Source of the DNA: Hydractinia symbiolongicarpus
Taxonomy: Eukaryota > Cnidaria > Hydrozoa > Anthoathecata > Hydractiniidae
Assembly: GCF_029227915.1 (NCBI RefSeq)
Contig: NC_079886.1
Location: 2,046,001 to 2,110,000 of the forward strand
Reading direction: 5' to 3'
Length of the DNA: 64,000 nt
The position numbers and the translations under genes were made by a program. A model generated the notes under the pieces. The model was given only the letters and a program-made list of their open reading frames with translations, ran no database searches and was not told where the DNA came from. The first letter of the stretch is position 1; each line of letters begins with the position of its first letter. Positions 12,531-24,740 of this stretch are shown here, one piece after another.

Positions 12531-14790
12531 TGAAAAAATGATTTAAAAAATCGTTCGGGAAATGAGTTTACTCCCTGGGTACTCTCTTTGTATACTTTTG
12601 ATTATACGGGTCGTGTCCGGGATTTACGGGAAATCGCGGGTTTTCGTTTGCCGGCGATTAAACTTGTTTTATTTAGCGTCTCATTAAAAATGAAAACATT
12701 GTTGAAAACTACAAGTCTCATGCGTTATAGTGGTGAAAAAATAATTTAAAAAATCGTTCTGAAAATGAGTTTATTCACAGGGTACTTTCTTTGTATACAT
12801 TCAACTATACGGGCCGAGTACCGGATTTACGGGAAATCGCGGGTTTTCGTTTGCCGGCGATTAAACTTCTTTTATTCAGCGTCTTCTCAAAAATGAAAAC
12901 ATTTTTGAAAGCTACAAGTCTCATGCGTTTTAGTGGTGAAAAAATAATTTAAAAAATCGTTCGGGAAATGAGTTTACTCCCTGGGTACTTTTTTTTTATA
13001 TACTTTTGACTATACGGGCCGAGTACCGGATTTACGGGAAATCGCGGGTTTTCGTTTGCCGGCGATTAAACTTCTTTTATTCAGCGTCTTATCAAAAATG
13101 AAAACATTTTTGAAAACTACAAGTCTCATGCGTTTTAGTGGTGAAAAAATAATTTAAAAAATCGTTCGGGAAATGAGTTTACTCCCTGGGTACTTTCTTT
13201 GTATAGTTTTGATCATACGGGCCGAGTCCGGGATTTACGGGAAATCGCGGATTTTCGTTTGCCGGCGATTAAACTTCTTTTATTTAGCGTTTCATCAAAA
13301 ATGAAAACATTTTTGAAATCTACAAGTGTCATGCGTTTTAGTGGTGAAAAAATGATTTAAAAAATCGTTCGGGAAATGAGTTTACTCCCTGGGTACTCTC
13401 TTTGTATACTTTTGATTATACGGGTCGTGTCCGGGATTTACGGGAAATCGCGGGTTTTCGTTTGCCGGCGATTAAACTTGTTTTATTTAGCGTCTCATTA
13501 AAAATGAAAACATTGTTGAAAACTACAAGTCTCATGCGTTATAGTGGTGAAAAAATAATTTAAAAAATCGTTCTGAAAATGAGTTTATTCACAGGGTACT
13601 TTCTTTGTATACATTCAACTATACGGGCCGAGTACCGGATTTACGGGAAATCGCGGGTTTTCGTTTGCCGGCGATTAAACTTCTTTTATTCAGCGTCTTC
13701 TCAAAAATGAAAACATTTTTGAAAGCTACAAGTCTCATGCGTTTTAGTGGTGAAAAAATAATTTAAAAAATCGTTCGGGAAATGAGTTTACTCCCTGGGT
13801 ACTTTTTTTTTATATACTTTTGACTATACGGGCCGAGTACCGGATTTACGGGAAATCGCGGGTTTTCGTTTGCCGGCGATTAAACTTCTTTTATTCAGCG
13901 TCTTATCAAAAATGAAAACATTTTTGAAAACTACAAGTCTCATGCGTTTTAGTGGTGAAAAAATAATTTAAAAAATCGTTCGGGAAATGAGTTTACTCCC
14001 TGGGTACTTTCTTTGTATAGTTTTGATCATACGGGCCGAGTCCGGGATTTACGGGAAATCGCGGATTTTCGTTTGCCGGCGATTAAACTTCTTTTATTTA
14101 GCGTTTCATCAAAAATGAAAACATTTTTGAAATCTACAAGTGTCATGCGTTTTAGTGGTGAAAAAATAATTTAAAAAATCGTTCGGGAAATGAGTTTACT
14201 CCCTGGGTACTTTCTTTGTATAATTTTGACTATACGGGCCGAGTCCGGGATTTAGCGGAAATCGCGGGTTTTCGTTTGGCGGCGAATAAACTTCATTTAT
14301 TTAGCGTCTCATCAAAAATGAAAACATTGTTGAAAACTACAAGTCTCATGCGTTATAGTGGTGAAAAAATAATTTAAAAAATCGTTCTGAAAATGAGTTT
14401 ATTCACAGGGTACTTTCTTTGTATACATTCAACTATACGGGCCGAGTACCGGATTTACGGGAAATCGCGGGTTTTCGTTTGCCGGCGATTAAACTTCTTT
14501 TATTCAGCGTCTTCTCAAAAATGAAAACATTTTTGAAAGCTACAAGTCTCATGCGTTTTAGTGGTGAAAAAATAATTTAAAAAATCGTTCGGGAAATGAG
14601 TTTACTCCCTGGGTACTTTTTTTTTATATACTTTTGACTATACGGGCCGAGTACCGGATTTACGGGAAATCGCGGGTTTTCGTTTGCCGGCGATTAAACT
14701 TCTTTTATTTAGCGTTTCATCAAAAATGAAAACATTTTTGAAATCTACAAGTGTCATGCGTTTTAGTGGTGAAAAAATAATTTAAAAAAT
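12531..14790 (+). repeat. 4-mer HOR, period 814 bp, almost three copies
   Basis: The rare TACTTTTTTTTTATATAC run starts at 12986, 13800 and 14614, exactly 814 bp apart. CTCATTAAAAATG lies at 12680 and 13494. The third copy keeps most markers but its first monomer is replaced by a GTATAATTTTGAC / TTTAGCGG form, which suggests conversion or unequal crossover at its left edge. Confidence 0.9.
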
Positions 14791-15799
14791 CGTTCGGGAA
14801 ATGAGTTTACTCCCTGGGTACTTTCTTTGTATAATTTTGACTATACGGGCCGAGTCCGGGATTTAGCGGAAATCGCGGGTTTTCGTTTGCCGGCGAATAA
14901 ACTTCATTTATTTAGCGTCTCATCAAAAATGAAAACATTTTTAAAAACTACAAGTCTCATGAGTTTTAGTGGTGAAAAATGATTTAAAAAATCGTTCGGG
15001 AAATGAGTTTACTCCCTGGGTACTCTCTTTGTATACTTTTGATTATACGGGTCGTGTCCGGGATTTACGGGAAATCGCTGGTTTTTGTTTGCCGGCGATT
15101 AAACTTGTTTTATTTAGCGTCTCATCAAAAATGAAAACATTGTTGAAAACTACAAGTCTCATGCGTTTTAGTGGTGAAAAAATAATTTAAAATATCGTTC
15201 GGGAAATGAGTTTACTCCCTGAGTACTTTCTTTGTATACTTTTGACTATACGGGCCGAGTACGGGATTTACGGGAAATCGCGGGTTTTCGTTTGCCGGCG
15301 ATTAAACTTCTTTTATTCAGCATCTTCTCAAAAATGAAAACATTTTTCAAAACTACAAGTCTCATGCGTTTTAGTGGTGAAAAAATAATTTAAAAAATCG
15401 TTCTCAAAATGAGTTTATTCACAGGGTACTTTCTTTGTATACATTCAACTATATGGGCCGAGCCAGGGATTTACGGGAAAAGCGGGTTTTCGGTTGTCTG
15501 CGATTAAACTGCCTTCATTCGGCGTGTCATCAAAAATGTAAACATTTTGAATACTACAAGTCTCATTCGTTCTAGTGGTGCAGAAATAATTTGAAAAATC
15601 GTTCGGGAAATCAGTTTACTCCCTGGGTACTTTCTTTTATACATTCGACTATACGGCCAAGTTTGGGATTTAAAGGAAATCCCGGGTTTTCGTTTGCCAG
15701 CGATTAAACTTGTTTTATTTAGCGTCTCATCAAAAATGAAAACATTGTTGAAAACTACAAGTCTCATGCGTTTTAGTGGTGAAAAAATAATTTAAAAAA
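14791..15799 (+). repeat. Mixed block related to 7.5-8.3 kb
   Basis: Five monomers in the same order of subtypes as the left part of the 2429-bp unit (TTTAGCGG form, GGTCGTGTCCGGG form, D form at about 15510-15640), but with one extra monomer: the two marker positions are 535 bp apart here and 332 bp apart at 7668/8000. Confidence 0.75.
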
Positions 15800-18058
15800 T
15801 CGTTCTGAAAATCAGTTTACTCCCTGGGTACTTTCTTTTATACATTCGACTATACGGGCCAAGTTCGGGATTTACAGGAAATCCCGGGTTTTCGTTTGCC
15901 AGCGATTAAACTTCTTTTATTCAACGTCTCATCAAAAATGAAAACATTTTTGAAAACTACAAATCTCATGCGTTTTAGTGGTGAAAAAATAATTTAAAAA
16001 ATCGTTCGGGAAATGAGTTTACTCCCTGGGTACTCTCTTTGTATACTTTTGATTATACGGGTCGTGTCCGGGATTTACGGGAAATCGCGGGTTTTCGTTT
16101 GCCGGCGAATAAACTTGTTTTATTTAGCGTCTCATCAAAAATGAAAACATTGTTGAAAACTACAAGTCTCATGCGTTTTAGTGGTGAAAAAATAATTTAA
16201 AATATCGTTCGGGAAATGAGTTTACTCCCTGAGTACTTTCTTTGTATACTTTTGACTATACGGGCCGTGTACGGGATTTACGGGAAATCGCGGGTTTTCG
16301 TTTGCCGGCGATTAAACTTCTTTTATTCAGCGTCTTCTCAAAAATGAAAACATTTTTGAAAACTACAATTCTCATGCGTTTTAGTGGTGAAAAAATAATT
16401 TAAAAAATCGTTCTGAAAATGAGTTTATTCACAGGGTACTTTCTTTGTATACATTCAGCTATACGAGCCGAGCCAGGGATTTACGGGAAAAGCGGGTTTT
16501 CGGTTGTCGGCGATTAAACTGCTTTCATTCGGCGTCTCATCAAAAATGTAAACATTTTTGAATACTACAAGTCTCATTCGTTCCAGTGGTGCAGAAATAA
16601 TTTGAAAAATCGTTCGGGAAATGAGTTTACTCCCTGGGTACTTTCTTTGTATACTTTTGATTATACGGGTCGTTTCCGGGATTTACGGGAAATCGCGGAT
16701 TTTCGTTTGCCGCGAATAAACTTGTTTTATTTAGCGTCTCATCAAAAATGAAAAAATTTTTGAAAACTACAAGTCTCATGCGTTTTAGCGGTGAAAAAAT
16801 AATTTAAAATATCGTTCGGAAATAAGTTTACTCCCTGAGTACTTTCTTTGTATACTTTTGACTATACGGGCCGAGTATGGCATTTACGGGAAATCGCAGG
16901 TTTTTGTTTGCCGGCGATTAAACTTCTTTTATTCAGCGTCTTCTCAAAAATGAAAACATTTTTGAAAACTACAAGTCTCATGCGTTTTAGTGGTGAAAAA
17001 ATATATTGAAAAATCCTTCTGAAAATGAGTTTATTCACAGGGTACTTTCTTTGTATACATTCAACTATACGGGCCAAGCCAGGGATTTACGGCAAAAGCG
17101 GGTTTTCGGTTGTCGGCGATTAAACTGCTTTCATTCGGCGTCTCATCAAAAATGTAAACATTTTTGAATACTACAAGTCTCATTCCTTCTAGTGGTGCAG
17201 AAATAATTTGCAAAAAATCGTTCGGGAAATCAGTTTACTCCCTGGGTACTTTCTTTTATACATTCGACTATACGGGCCAAGTTCGGGATTTACAGGAAAT
17301 CCCGGGTTTTCGTTTGCCAGCGATTAAACTTCTTTTATTCAACGTCTCATCAAAAATGAAAACATTTTTGAAAACTACAAATCTCATGCGTTTTAGTGGT
17401 GAAAAGATAATTTAAAAAATCGTTCGGGAAATGAGTTTACTCCCTGGGTACTCTCTTTGTATACTTTTGATTATACGGGTCGTGTCCGGGATTTACGGGA
17501 AATCGCGGGTTTTCGTTTGCCGGCGAATAAACTTGTTTTATTTAGCGTCTCATCAAAAATGAAAACATTGTTGAAAACTACAAGTCTCATGCGTTTTAGT
17601 GGTGAAAAAATAATTTAAAATATCATTCGGGAAATGAGTTTACTCCCTGAGTACTTTCTTTGTATACTTTTGACTATACGGGCCGTGTACGGGATTTGCG
17701 GGAAATCGCGGGTTTTCGTTTGCCGGCGATTAAACTTCTTTTATTCAGCGTCTTCTCAAAAATGAAAACATTTTTGAAAACTACAATTCTCGTGCGTTTT
17801 AGTGGTGAAAAAATAATTTAAAAAATCGTTCTGAAAATGAGTTTATTCACAGGGTACTTTCTTTGTATACATTCAGCTATACGAGCCGAGCCAGGGATTT
17901 ACGGGAAAAGCGGGTTTTCGGTTGTCGGCGATTAAACTGCTTTCATTCGGCGTCTCATCAAAAATGTAAACATTTTTGAACACTACAAGTCTCATTCGTT
18001 CCAGTGGTGCAGAAATAATTTGAAAAATCGTTCGGGAAATGAGTTTACTCCCTGGGTA
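15800..18058 (+). repeat. 7-mer HOR, period 1418 bp, about 1.6 copies
   Basis: ACAAATCTCATGCG occurs at 15959 and 17377, 1418 bp apart. The rare TCAGCTATACGAGCCGAG occurs near 16455 and 17873 at the same offset. Copy 1 is about 15800-17217. Copy 2 stops near 18058, where TACTTCCTTTGTATAG follows instead of TACTTTCTTTG. Confidence 0.87.
17146..17167. other. Monomer hairpin dyad, subtype D form (example)
   Basis: TCAAAAATGT, AA, ACATTTTTGA: 10-bp arms with a two-base centre. One loop base differs from the common form and this lengthens the stem by a base pair. The same form is seen in the D monomers of both orientation blocks, for example near 39760. Confidence 0.88.
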
Positions 18059-19460
18059 CTTCCTTTGTATAGTTTTGACCATACGGGCCGAGTCCAGGAT
18101 TTACGGGAAATCGCGGGTTTTGGTTTGCCGTCGATTAAACTTCTTTTATTTAGCGTTTCATCAAAAATGAAAACATTTTTGAAAACTACAAGTGTCATGC
18201 GTTTTAGTGGTGAAAAAATAATTTAAAAAATCGTTCGGGAAATGAGTTTACTCCCTGAGTACTTTCTTTGTATACTTTTGACTATACGGGCCGAGTACCG
18301 GATTTACGGGAAATCGCGGGTTTTCGTTTGCCGGCGATTAAACTTCTTTTATTCAGCGTCTTATCAAAAATGAAAACATTTTTGAAAACTACAAGTCTCA
18401 TGAGTTTTAGTGGTGAAAAAATAATTTAAAAAATCGTTAGGGAAATGAGTTTACTCCCTGGGTACTTCCTTTGTATAGTTTTGACCATACGGGCCGAGTC
18501 CAGGATTTACGGGAAATCGCGGGTTTTGGTTTGCCGGCGATTAAACTTCGTTTATTTAGCGTTTCATCAAAAATGAAAACATTTTTGAAAACTACAAGTG
18601 TCATGCGTTTTAGTGGTGAAAAAATAATTTAAAAAATCGTTCGGGAAATGAGTTTACTCCCTGGGTACTTTCTTTGTATAATTTTGATTATACGGGCCGA
18701 GTCCGGGATTTAGGGAAAATCGCGGGTTTTCGTTTGCCGGTGAATAAACTTCATTTATTTAGCGTCTCATTAAAAATGAAAACATTTGTAAAAACTACAA
18801 GTCTCATGCGTTTTACTGGTGAAAAAATAATTTAAAAAATCGTTCGGGAAATGAGTTTACTCCCTGGGTACTTTCTTTGTATACTTTTGACTATACGGGC
18901 CGAGTACCGGATTTACGGGAAATCGCGGGTTTTCGTTTGCCGGCGATTAAACTTCTTTTATTCAGCGTCTTATCAAAAATGAAAACATTTTTGAAAACTA
19001 CAAGTCTCATGAGTTTTAGTGGTGAAAAAATAATTTAAAAAATCGTTAGGGAAATGAGTTTACTCCCTGGGTACTTCCTTTGTATAGTTTTGACCATACG
19101 GGCCGAGTCCAGGATTTACGGGAAATCGCGGGTTTTGGTTTGCCGGCGATTAAACTTTGTTTATTTAGCGTTTCATCAAAAATGAAAACATTTTTGAAAA
19201 CTACAAGTGTCATGCGTTTTAGTGGTGAAAAAATAATTTAAAAAATCGTTCGGGAAATGAGTTTACTCCCTGGGTACTTTCTTTGTATAATTTTGATTAT
19301 ACGGGCCGAGTCCGGGATTTAGGGAAAATCGCGGGTTTTCGTTTGCCGGCGAATAAACTTCATTTATTTAGCGTCTCATTAAAAATGAAAACATTTGTAA
19401 AAACTACAAGTCTCATGCGTTTTACTGGTGAAAAAATAATTTAAAAAATCGTTCGGGAAA
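18059..19460 (+). repeat. 2-/3-mer HOR (406 and 609 bp spacings)
   Basis: AGTCCAGGATTTACGG followed by GGGTTTTGGTTTGCC occurs at 18091, 18497 and 19106. The spacings are 406 bp (two monomers) and 609 bp (three monomers), so one monomer was gained or lost between copies. The 609-bp step also carries the TTTAGGGAAAATC and CATTTGTAAAAAC markers. Confidence 0.88.
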
Positions 19461-20639
19461 TAAGTTTACTCCCTGGGTACTTTCTTTGTATACTTTTGAC
19501 TATACGGGCAGAGTCCGGGATTTACGGGAAATCGCGGGTTTTCGTTTGCCGGCGATTAAACTTCTTTTAATCAGCGTCTCATCAGAAGGAAAACATTTTT
19601 GAAAACTACAAGTCTAATGCGTTTTAGTGGTGAAAAAATGATTTAAAAAATCGTTCGGGAAATGAGTTTACTCCCTGTGTACTCTCTTTGTATACTTTTG
19701 ATTATACGGGTCGTGTCCGGGATTTACGGGAAATCGCGGGTTTTCGTTTGCCGGCGATTAAACTTGTTTTATTTAGCGTCTCATCAAAAATGAAAACATT
19801 GTTAAAAACTACAAGTCTCATGCGTTTTAGTGGTGAAAAAATAATTTAAAAAATCGTTCTGAAAATGAGTTTATTCACAGGGTGTTTTCTTTGTATACAT
19901 TCAACTATACGGGCTGAGTACCGGATTTAAGGGAAATCGCGGGTTTTCGTTTGCTGGCGATTAAACTTCTTTTATTCAGCGTCTTCTCAAAAATGAAAAC
20001 ATTTCTGAAAGCTACAAGTCTCATGCGTTTTAGTGGTGAAAAAATAATTTAAAAAATCGTTCGGGAAATGAGTTTACTCCCTGGGTACTTTCTTTATATA
20101 CTTTTGACTATACGGGCCTAGTACCGGATTTACGGGAAATCGCGGGTTTTCGTTTGCCGGCGATTAAACTTCTTTTATTCAGCGTCTTATCAAAAATGAA
20201 AACATTTTTGAAAACTACAAGTCTCATGCGTTTTAGTGGTGAAAAAATAATTTAAAAAATCGTTCGGGAAATGAGTTTACTCCCTGGGTACTTTCTTTGT
20301 ATAGTTTTGACCATACGGGCCGAGTCCGGGATTTACGGGAAATCGCGGGTTTTCGTTTGCCGGCGATTAAACTTCTTTTATTTAGCGTTTCATCAAAAAT
20401 GAAAACATTTTTGAAAACTACAAGTGTCATGCGTTTTAGTGGTGAAAAAATAATTTAAAAAATCGTTCGGGAAATGAGTTTACTCCCTGGGTACTTTCTT
20501 TGTATAATTTTGACTATACGGGCCGAGTCCGGGATTTAGAGGAAATCGCGGGTTTTCGTTTGCCGGCGAATAAACTTCATTTATTTAGCGTCTCATCAAA
20601 AATGAAAACATTTTTAAAAACCACAAGTCTCATGAGTTT
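19461..20639 (+). repeat. Monomers without a clear local HOR
   Basis: About six + monomers. Local oddities are CATCAGAAGGAAAACATT near 19582, which destroys the hairpin dyad, GGGTGTTTTCTTTG near 19879, and AACCACAAGTC near 20618. Otherwise ordinary satellite. Confidence 0.75.
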
Positions 20640-21780
20640 TAGTGGTGAAAAAATGATTTAAAAAATCGTTCGGGAAATGAGATTACTCCCTGGGTACTCT
20701 CTTTGTATACTTTTGATTACACGGGTCGTGTCCGGGATTTACGGGAAATCGCTGGTTTTCGTTTGCCGGCGATTAAACTTGTTTTATTTAGCGTCTAATC
20801 GAAAATGAAAACATTGTTGAAAACTACAAGTCTCATGCGTTTTAGTGGTGAAAAAATAATTTAAAATATCGTTCGGGAAATGAGTTTACTCCCTGAGTAC
20901 TTTCTTTGTATACTTTTGACTATACGGGCCGAGTACGGGATTTACGGGAAATCGCGGGTTTTCGTTTGCCGGCGATTAAACTTCTTTTATTCAGCGTCTT
21001 CTCAAAAATGAAAACATTTTTAAAAACTACAAGTCTCATTCGTTTTAGTGGTGAAAAAATAATTTAAAAAATCGTTCGGGAAATGCGTTTACTCCCTGGA
21101 TACTTTCTTTATATACTTTTCAATATACGGGCCGAGTACCGGATTTACGGGAAATCGCGGGTTTTCGTTTGCCGGCGATTAAACTTCTTTTATTCAGCGT
21201 CTTATCAAAAATGAAAACATTTTTAAAAACTACAAGTCTCATGCGTTTTAGTGGTGAAAAAATAATTTAAAAAATCGTTCGGGAAATGAGTTTACTCCCT
21301 GGGTACTCTCTTTGTATACTTTTGATTATACGGGTCGTGTCCGGGATATACAGGAAATCGCGGGTTTTCGTTTGCCGGCGATTAAACTTGTTTTATTTTG
21401 CGTCTCATCAAAAATGAAAACATTGTTGAAAACTACAAGTCTCATGCGTTTTAGTGGTGAAAAAATAATTTAAAATATCCTTCGGGAAATGAGTTTACTC
21501 CCTGAATACTTTCTTTGTATACTTTTGACTATACGGGCCGAGTACGGGATTTACGGGAAATCGCGGGTTTTCGTTTGCCGGCGATTAAACTTCTTTTATT
21601 CAGCGTCTTCTCAAAAATGAAAACATTTTTGAAAACTACAAGTCTCATGCGTTTTGGTGGTGAAAAAATAATTTAAAAAATCGTTCTCAAAATGAGTTTA
21701 TTCACAGGGTACTTTCTTTGTATACATTCAACTATATGGGCCGAGCCAGGGATTTACGGGAAAAGCGGGTTTTCGGTTGT

Positions 21781-21900
21781 CGGCGATTAAACTGCCTTCA
21801 TTCGGCGTCTCATCAAAAATGTAAACATTTTTGAATACTACAAGTCTCATGAGTTTTAGTGGTGAAAAAATGATTTAAAAAATCGTTCGGGAAATGAGTT
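21781..21900 (+). repeat. Chimeric monomer: subtype D fused to common type
   Basis: Up to about 21840 the monomer is subtype D (TTCGGCGTCTCATC, ATGTAAACATTT, TTGAATACTAC). From the shared CAAGTCTCAT on it is the common type (GAGTTTTAGTGGTGAAAAAATG). Normal D monomers continue CATTCGTTCTAGTGGTGCAG. The join lies in a sequence both types share, as expected from unequal crossover or gene conversion. Confidence 0.85.
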
Positions 21901-22707
21901 TACTCCCTGGGTACTCTCTTTGTATACTTTTGATTATACGGATCGTGTCCGGGATTTACGGGAAATCGCTGGTTTTCGTTTGCCGGCGATTAAACTTGTT
22001 TTATTTAGCGTCTCATCGAAAATGAAAACATTGTTGAAAACTACAAGTCTCGTGCGTTTTAGTGGTGAAAAAATAATTTAAAATATCCTTCGGGAAATGA
22101 GTTTACTCCCTGAATACTTTCTTTGTATACTTTTGACTATACGGGCCGAGTACGGGATTTACGGGAAATCGCGGGTTTTCGTTTGCCGGCGATTAAACTT
22201 CTTTTATTCAGCGTCTTCTCAAAAATGAAAACATTTTTGAAAGCTACAAGTCTCATGCGTTTTAGTGGTGAAAAAATAATTTAAAAAATCGTTCGGGAAA
22301 TGAGTTTACTCCCTGGATACTTTCTTTATATACTTTTCAATATACGGGCCGAGTACCGGATTTACGGGAAATCGCGGGTTTTCGTTTGCCGGCGATTAAA
22401 CTTCTTTTATTCAGCGTCTTATCAAAAATGAAAACATTTTTAAAAACTACAAGTCTCATGCGTTTTAGTGGTGAAAAAATAATTTAAAAAATCGTTCGGG
22501 AAATGAGTTTACTCCCTGGGTACCCTCTTTGTATACTTTTGATTATACGGGTCGTGTCCGGGATATACGGGAAATCGCGGGTTTTCGTTTGCCGGCGATT
22601 AAACTTGTTTTATTTAGCGTCTCATCAAAAATGAAAACATTTTTGAAAACTACAAGTCTCATGCGTTTTAGTGGTGAAAAAATAATTTAAAATATCCTTC
22701 GGGAAAT

Positions 22708-22866
22708 GAGTTTACTCCCTGAATACTTTCTTTGTATACTTTTGACTATACGGGCCGAGTACGGGATTTACGGGAAATCGCGGGTTTTCGTTTGCCGGCG
22801 ATTAAACTACTTTTATTCAGCGTCTTCTCAAAAATGAAAACATTTTTGAAAACTACAAGTCTCATG
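22708..22866 (+). repeat. Left arm of foldback palindrome
   Basis: This 159-bp arm pairs with 22908-23066. Base-by-base comparison with no gaps gives two mismatches (GAATAC against GAGTAC, and GAGTACGGG against GAGTCCGGG). It carries AAACTACTTTTATT where other monomers have AAACTTCTTTTATT or similar, and the opposite arm carries the exact complement. The next position out, 22707, mismatches, and further out similarity falls to the ordinary level between monomers. Confidence 0.93.
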
Positions 22867-22907
22867 CGTTTTGGTGGTGAAAAAATAATTTAAAAAATCG
22901 TTCTCAA
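22867..22907 (+). other. Foldback spacer (loop)
   Basis: Forty-one bases between the palindrome arms. They belong to a + monomer (GGTGGTGAAAAAATAATT, then TCGTTCTCAA) and have no inverted partner. As single strand they would be the loop of a large hairpin. The GCGTTTTGGTGG variant is shared with the monomer near 21650. Confidence 0.88.
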
Positions 22908-23066
22908 CATGAGACTTGTAGTTTTCAAAAATGTTTTCATTTTTGAGAAGACGCTGAATAAAAGTAGTTTAATCGCCGGCAAACGAAAACCCGCGATTTC
23001 CCGTAAATCCCGGACTCGGCCCGTATAGTCAAAAGTATACAAAGAAAGTACTCAGGGAGTAAACTC
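22908..23066 (-). repeat. Right arm of foldback palindrome and orientation switch
   Basis: This is the inverted copy of 22708-22866, separated from it by a 41-nt spacer (22867-22907). The left side runs ...TCGTTCTCAA and the right side starts CATGAGACTTG. The five bases ATGAG (22909-22913) would also fit a continuing + monomer, so the breakpoint shows short microhomology. The private variant AAAAGTAGTTTAATC is here. The structure is what a template-switch or foldback duplication leaves; a chimeric read or assembly error is the alternative. Confidence 0.93.
22925..22946. other. Monomer hairpin dyad, common form (example)
   Basis: TCAAAAATG, a TTTT loop, then CATTTTTGA: perfect 9-bp arms with a four-base loop. 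The dyad is present in most monomers in both blocks. Where TTTTTGAAAAC is replaced by TTTTTAAAAAC the arms shorten to 7 bp. Being A/T-rich and repeated every 203 bp, it is a candidate for cruciform extrusion; that property is inferred. Confidence 0.9.
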
Positions 23067-24740
23067 TTTTCCCGAACGATTTTTTAAATTATTTTATCAC
23101 CACTAAAACGCATGAGACTTGTAGTTTTCAACAATGTTTTCATTTTTGATGAGACGGTAAATAAAACAAGTTTAATCGCCGGCAAACGAAAACCCGCGAT
23201 TTCCCGTAAATCCCGGGCTTGGCCCGTATAGTGGAATGTATATAAAGAAAGTACCCTGTGAGTAAACTCATTTCCCGAACGATTTTTCAAATTATTTCTG
23301 CAGCACTAGAACGAATGAGACTTGTAGTATTCAAAAATGTTTACATTTTTGATGAGACGCCGAATGAAAGCAGTTTAATCGCCGGCAAACGAAAACCAGC
23401 GATTTCCTGTAAACCCCGGGCTTGGCCCGTATAGTCGAATGTATATAAAGAAAGTGCGCAGGGAGTAAACTCATTTCTCGAACGATTTTTTAAATTAATT
23501 TTTCACCACTAAAACGCATGAGACTTGTAGTTTTCAAAAATGTTTTCATTTTTGATAAGACGCTGAATAAAAGAAGTTTAATCGCCGGCAAACGAAAACC
23601 CGCGTTTTCCCGTAAATCCCGTACTCGGCCCGTATAGTCAAAAGTATGCAAAAAAAGTACCTAGGGAGTAAACTAATTTCCAGAATGATTTTTTAAATTA
23701 TTTTTTCACCACTAAAACGCATTAGACTTTTAGTTTTCAAAAATTTTTTCATTTTTGATGAGACGCTGAATAAAAGAAGTTTAATCGCCGGCAAACGAAA
23801 ACCCGCGATTTCCTGTAAATCCCGGGCTTGGCCCCTATAGTCGAATGTATACAAAGAAAGTACCCTGTGAGTAAACTCATTTTCAGAACGATTTTTCAAA
23901 TTATTTTTTCACCACTAAAACGCATGAGACTTGTAGTTTTCAAAAATGTTTTCATTTTTGATAAGACGCTGAATAAAAGAAGTTTAATCGCCAGCAAACG
24001 AAAACCTGCGATTTCCCGTAAATCCGGTACTCGGCCCGTATAGTCAAAAGTATACAAAGAAAGTACTCAAGGAGTAAACTCATTTCCCGAACGATTTTTT
24101 AAATTATTTTTTCACCAGTAAAACGCATGAGACTTGTAGTTTTCTAAAAATTTTTCATTTTTGATGAGACGGTAAATAAAACAAGTTTAATCGCCGGCAA
24201 ACGAAAACCCGCGATTTCCCGTAAATCCCGGGCTTGGCCCGTATAGTGGAATGTATATAAAGAAAGTACCCTGTGAGTAAACTCATTTCCCGAACGATTT
24301 TTCAAATTATTTCTGCAGCACTAGAACGAATGAGACTTGTAGTATTCAAAAATGTTTACATTTTTGATGAGACGCCGAATGAAAGCAGTTTAATCGCCGG
24401 CAAACGAAAACCAGCGATTTCCTGTAAACCCCGGGCTTGGCCCGTATAGTCGAATGTATATAAAGAAAGTGCGCAGGGAGTAAACTCATTTCCCGAACGA
24501 TTTTTTAAATTATTTTTTCACCAATAAAACGCATGAGACTTGTAGTTTTCAAAAATGTTTTCATTTTTGATAAGACGCTGAATAAAAGAAGTTTAATCGC
24601 CAGCAAACGAAAACCTGCGATTTCCCGTAAATCCGGTACTCGGCCCGTATAGTCAAAAGTATACAAAGAAAGTACTCAAGGAGTAAACTCATTTCCCGAA
24701 CGATTTTTTAAATTATTTTTTCACCAGTAAAACGCATGAG
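23067..24740 (-). repeat. 5-mer HOR, period ~1014 bp, right of the junction
   Basis: GAGACGGTAAATAAAAC lies at 23151 and 24166, and TTCTGCAGCACTAG at 23297 and 24311, giving 1014-1015 bp. A 609-bp step is also visible for CGCCAGCAAACG (23990 and 24599). Subtype D is included in each unit. Confidence 0.82.

Larger units (their letters stand above)
1..22907 (+). repeat. Left block: monomers in + orientation
   Basis: Every monomer here reads TTTGCCGGCGATTAAA (or a close variant) on the top strand. The + label is an arbitrary convention. About 113 monomers are present. The block is rich in a subtype with TACTCTCTTTG and GGTCGTGTCCGGG, and has scattered copies of a divergent subtype (see 8006-8110). 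It ends abruptly at the foldback junction. Confidence 0.97.
20640..22907 (+). repeat. 6-mer HOR, period 1217 bp, with inner 609-bp 3-mer
   Basis: AAATGATTTAAAAAATCG recurs at 20651 and 21868, and CTGGATACTTTC at 21096 and 22313, both 1217 bp apart. Inside it, CCTGAATACTTTC recurs at 21501, 22109 and 22718, about 609 bp apart. Copy 2 ends in the foldback junction. Confidence 0.88.

Noticed and set aside
17164-17415. One of the longer open frames (83 codons), spanning more than one monomer
   Set aside because: It is long only because an insertion near 17208 (TTTGCAAAAAATCG) shifts the frame between subtype D and a common monomer. No gene context.
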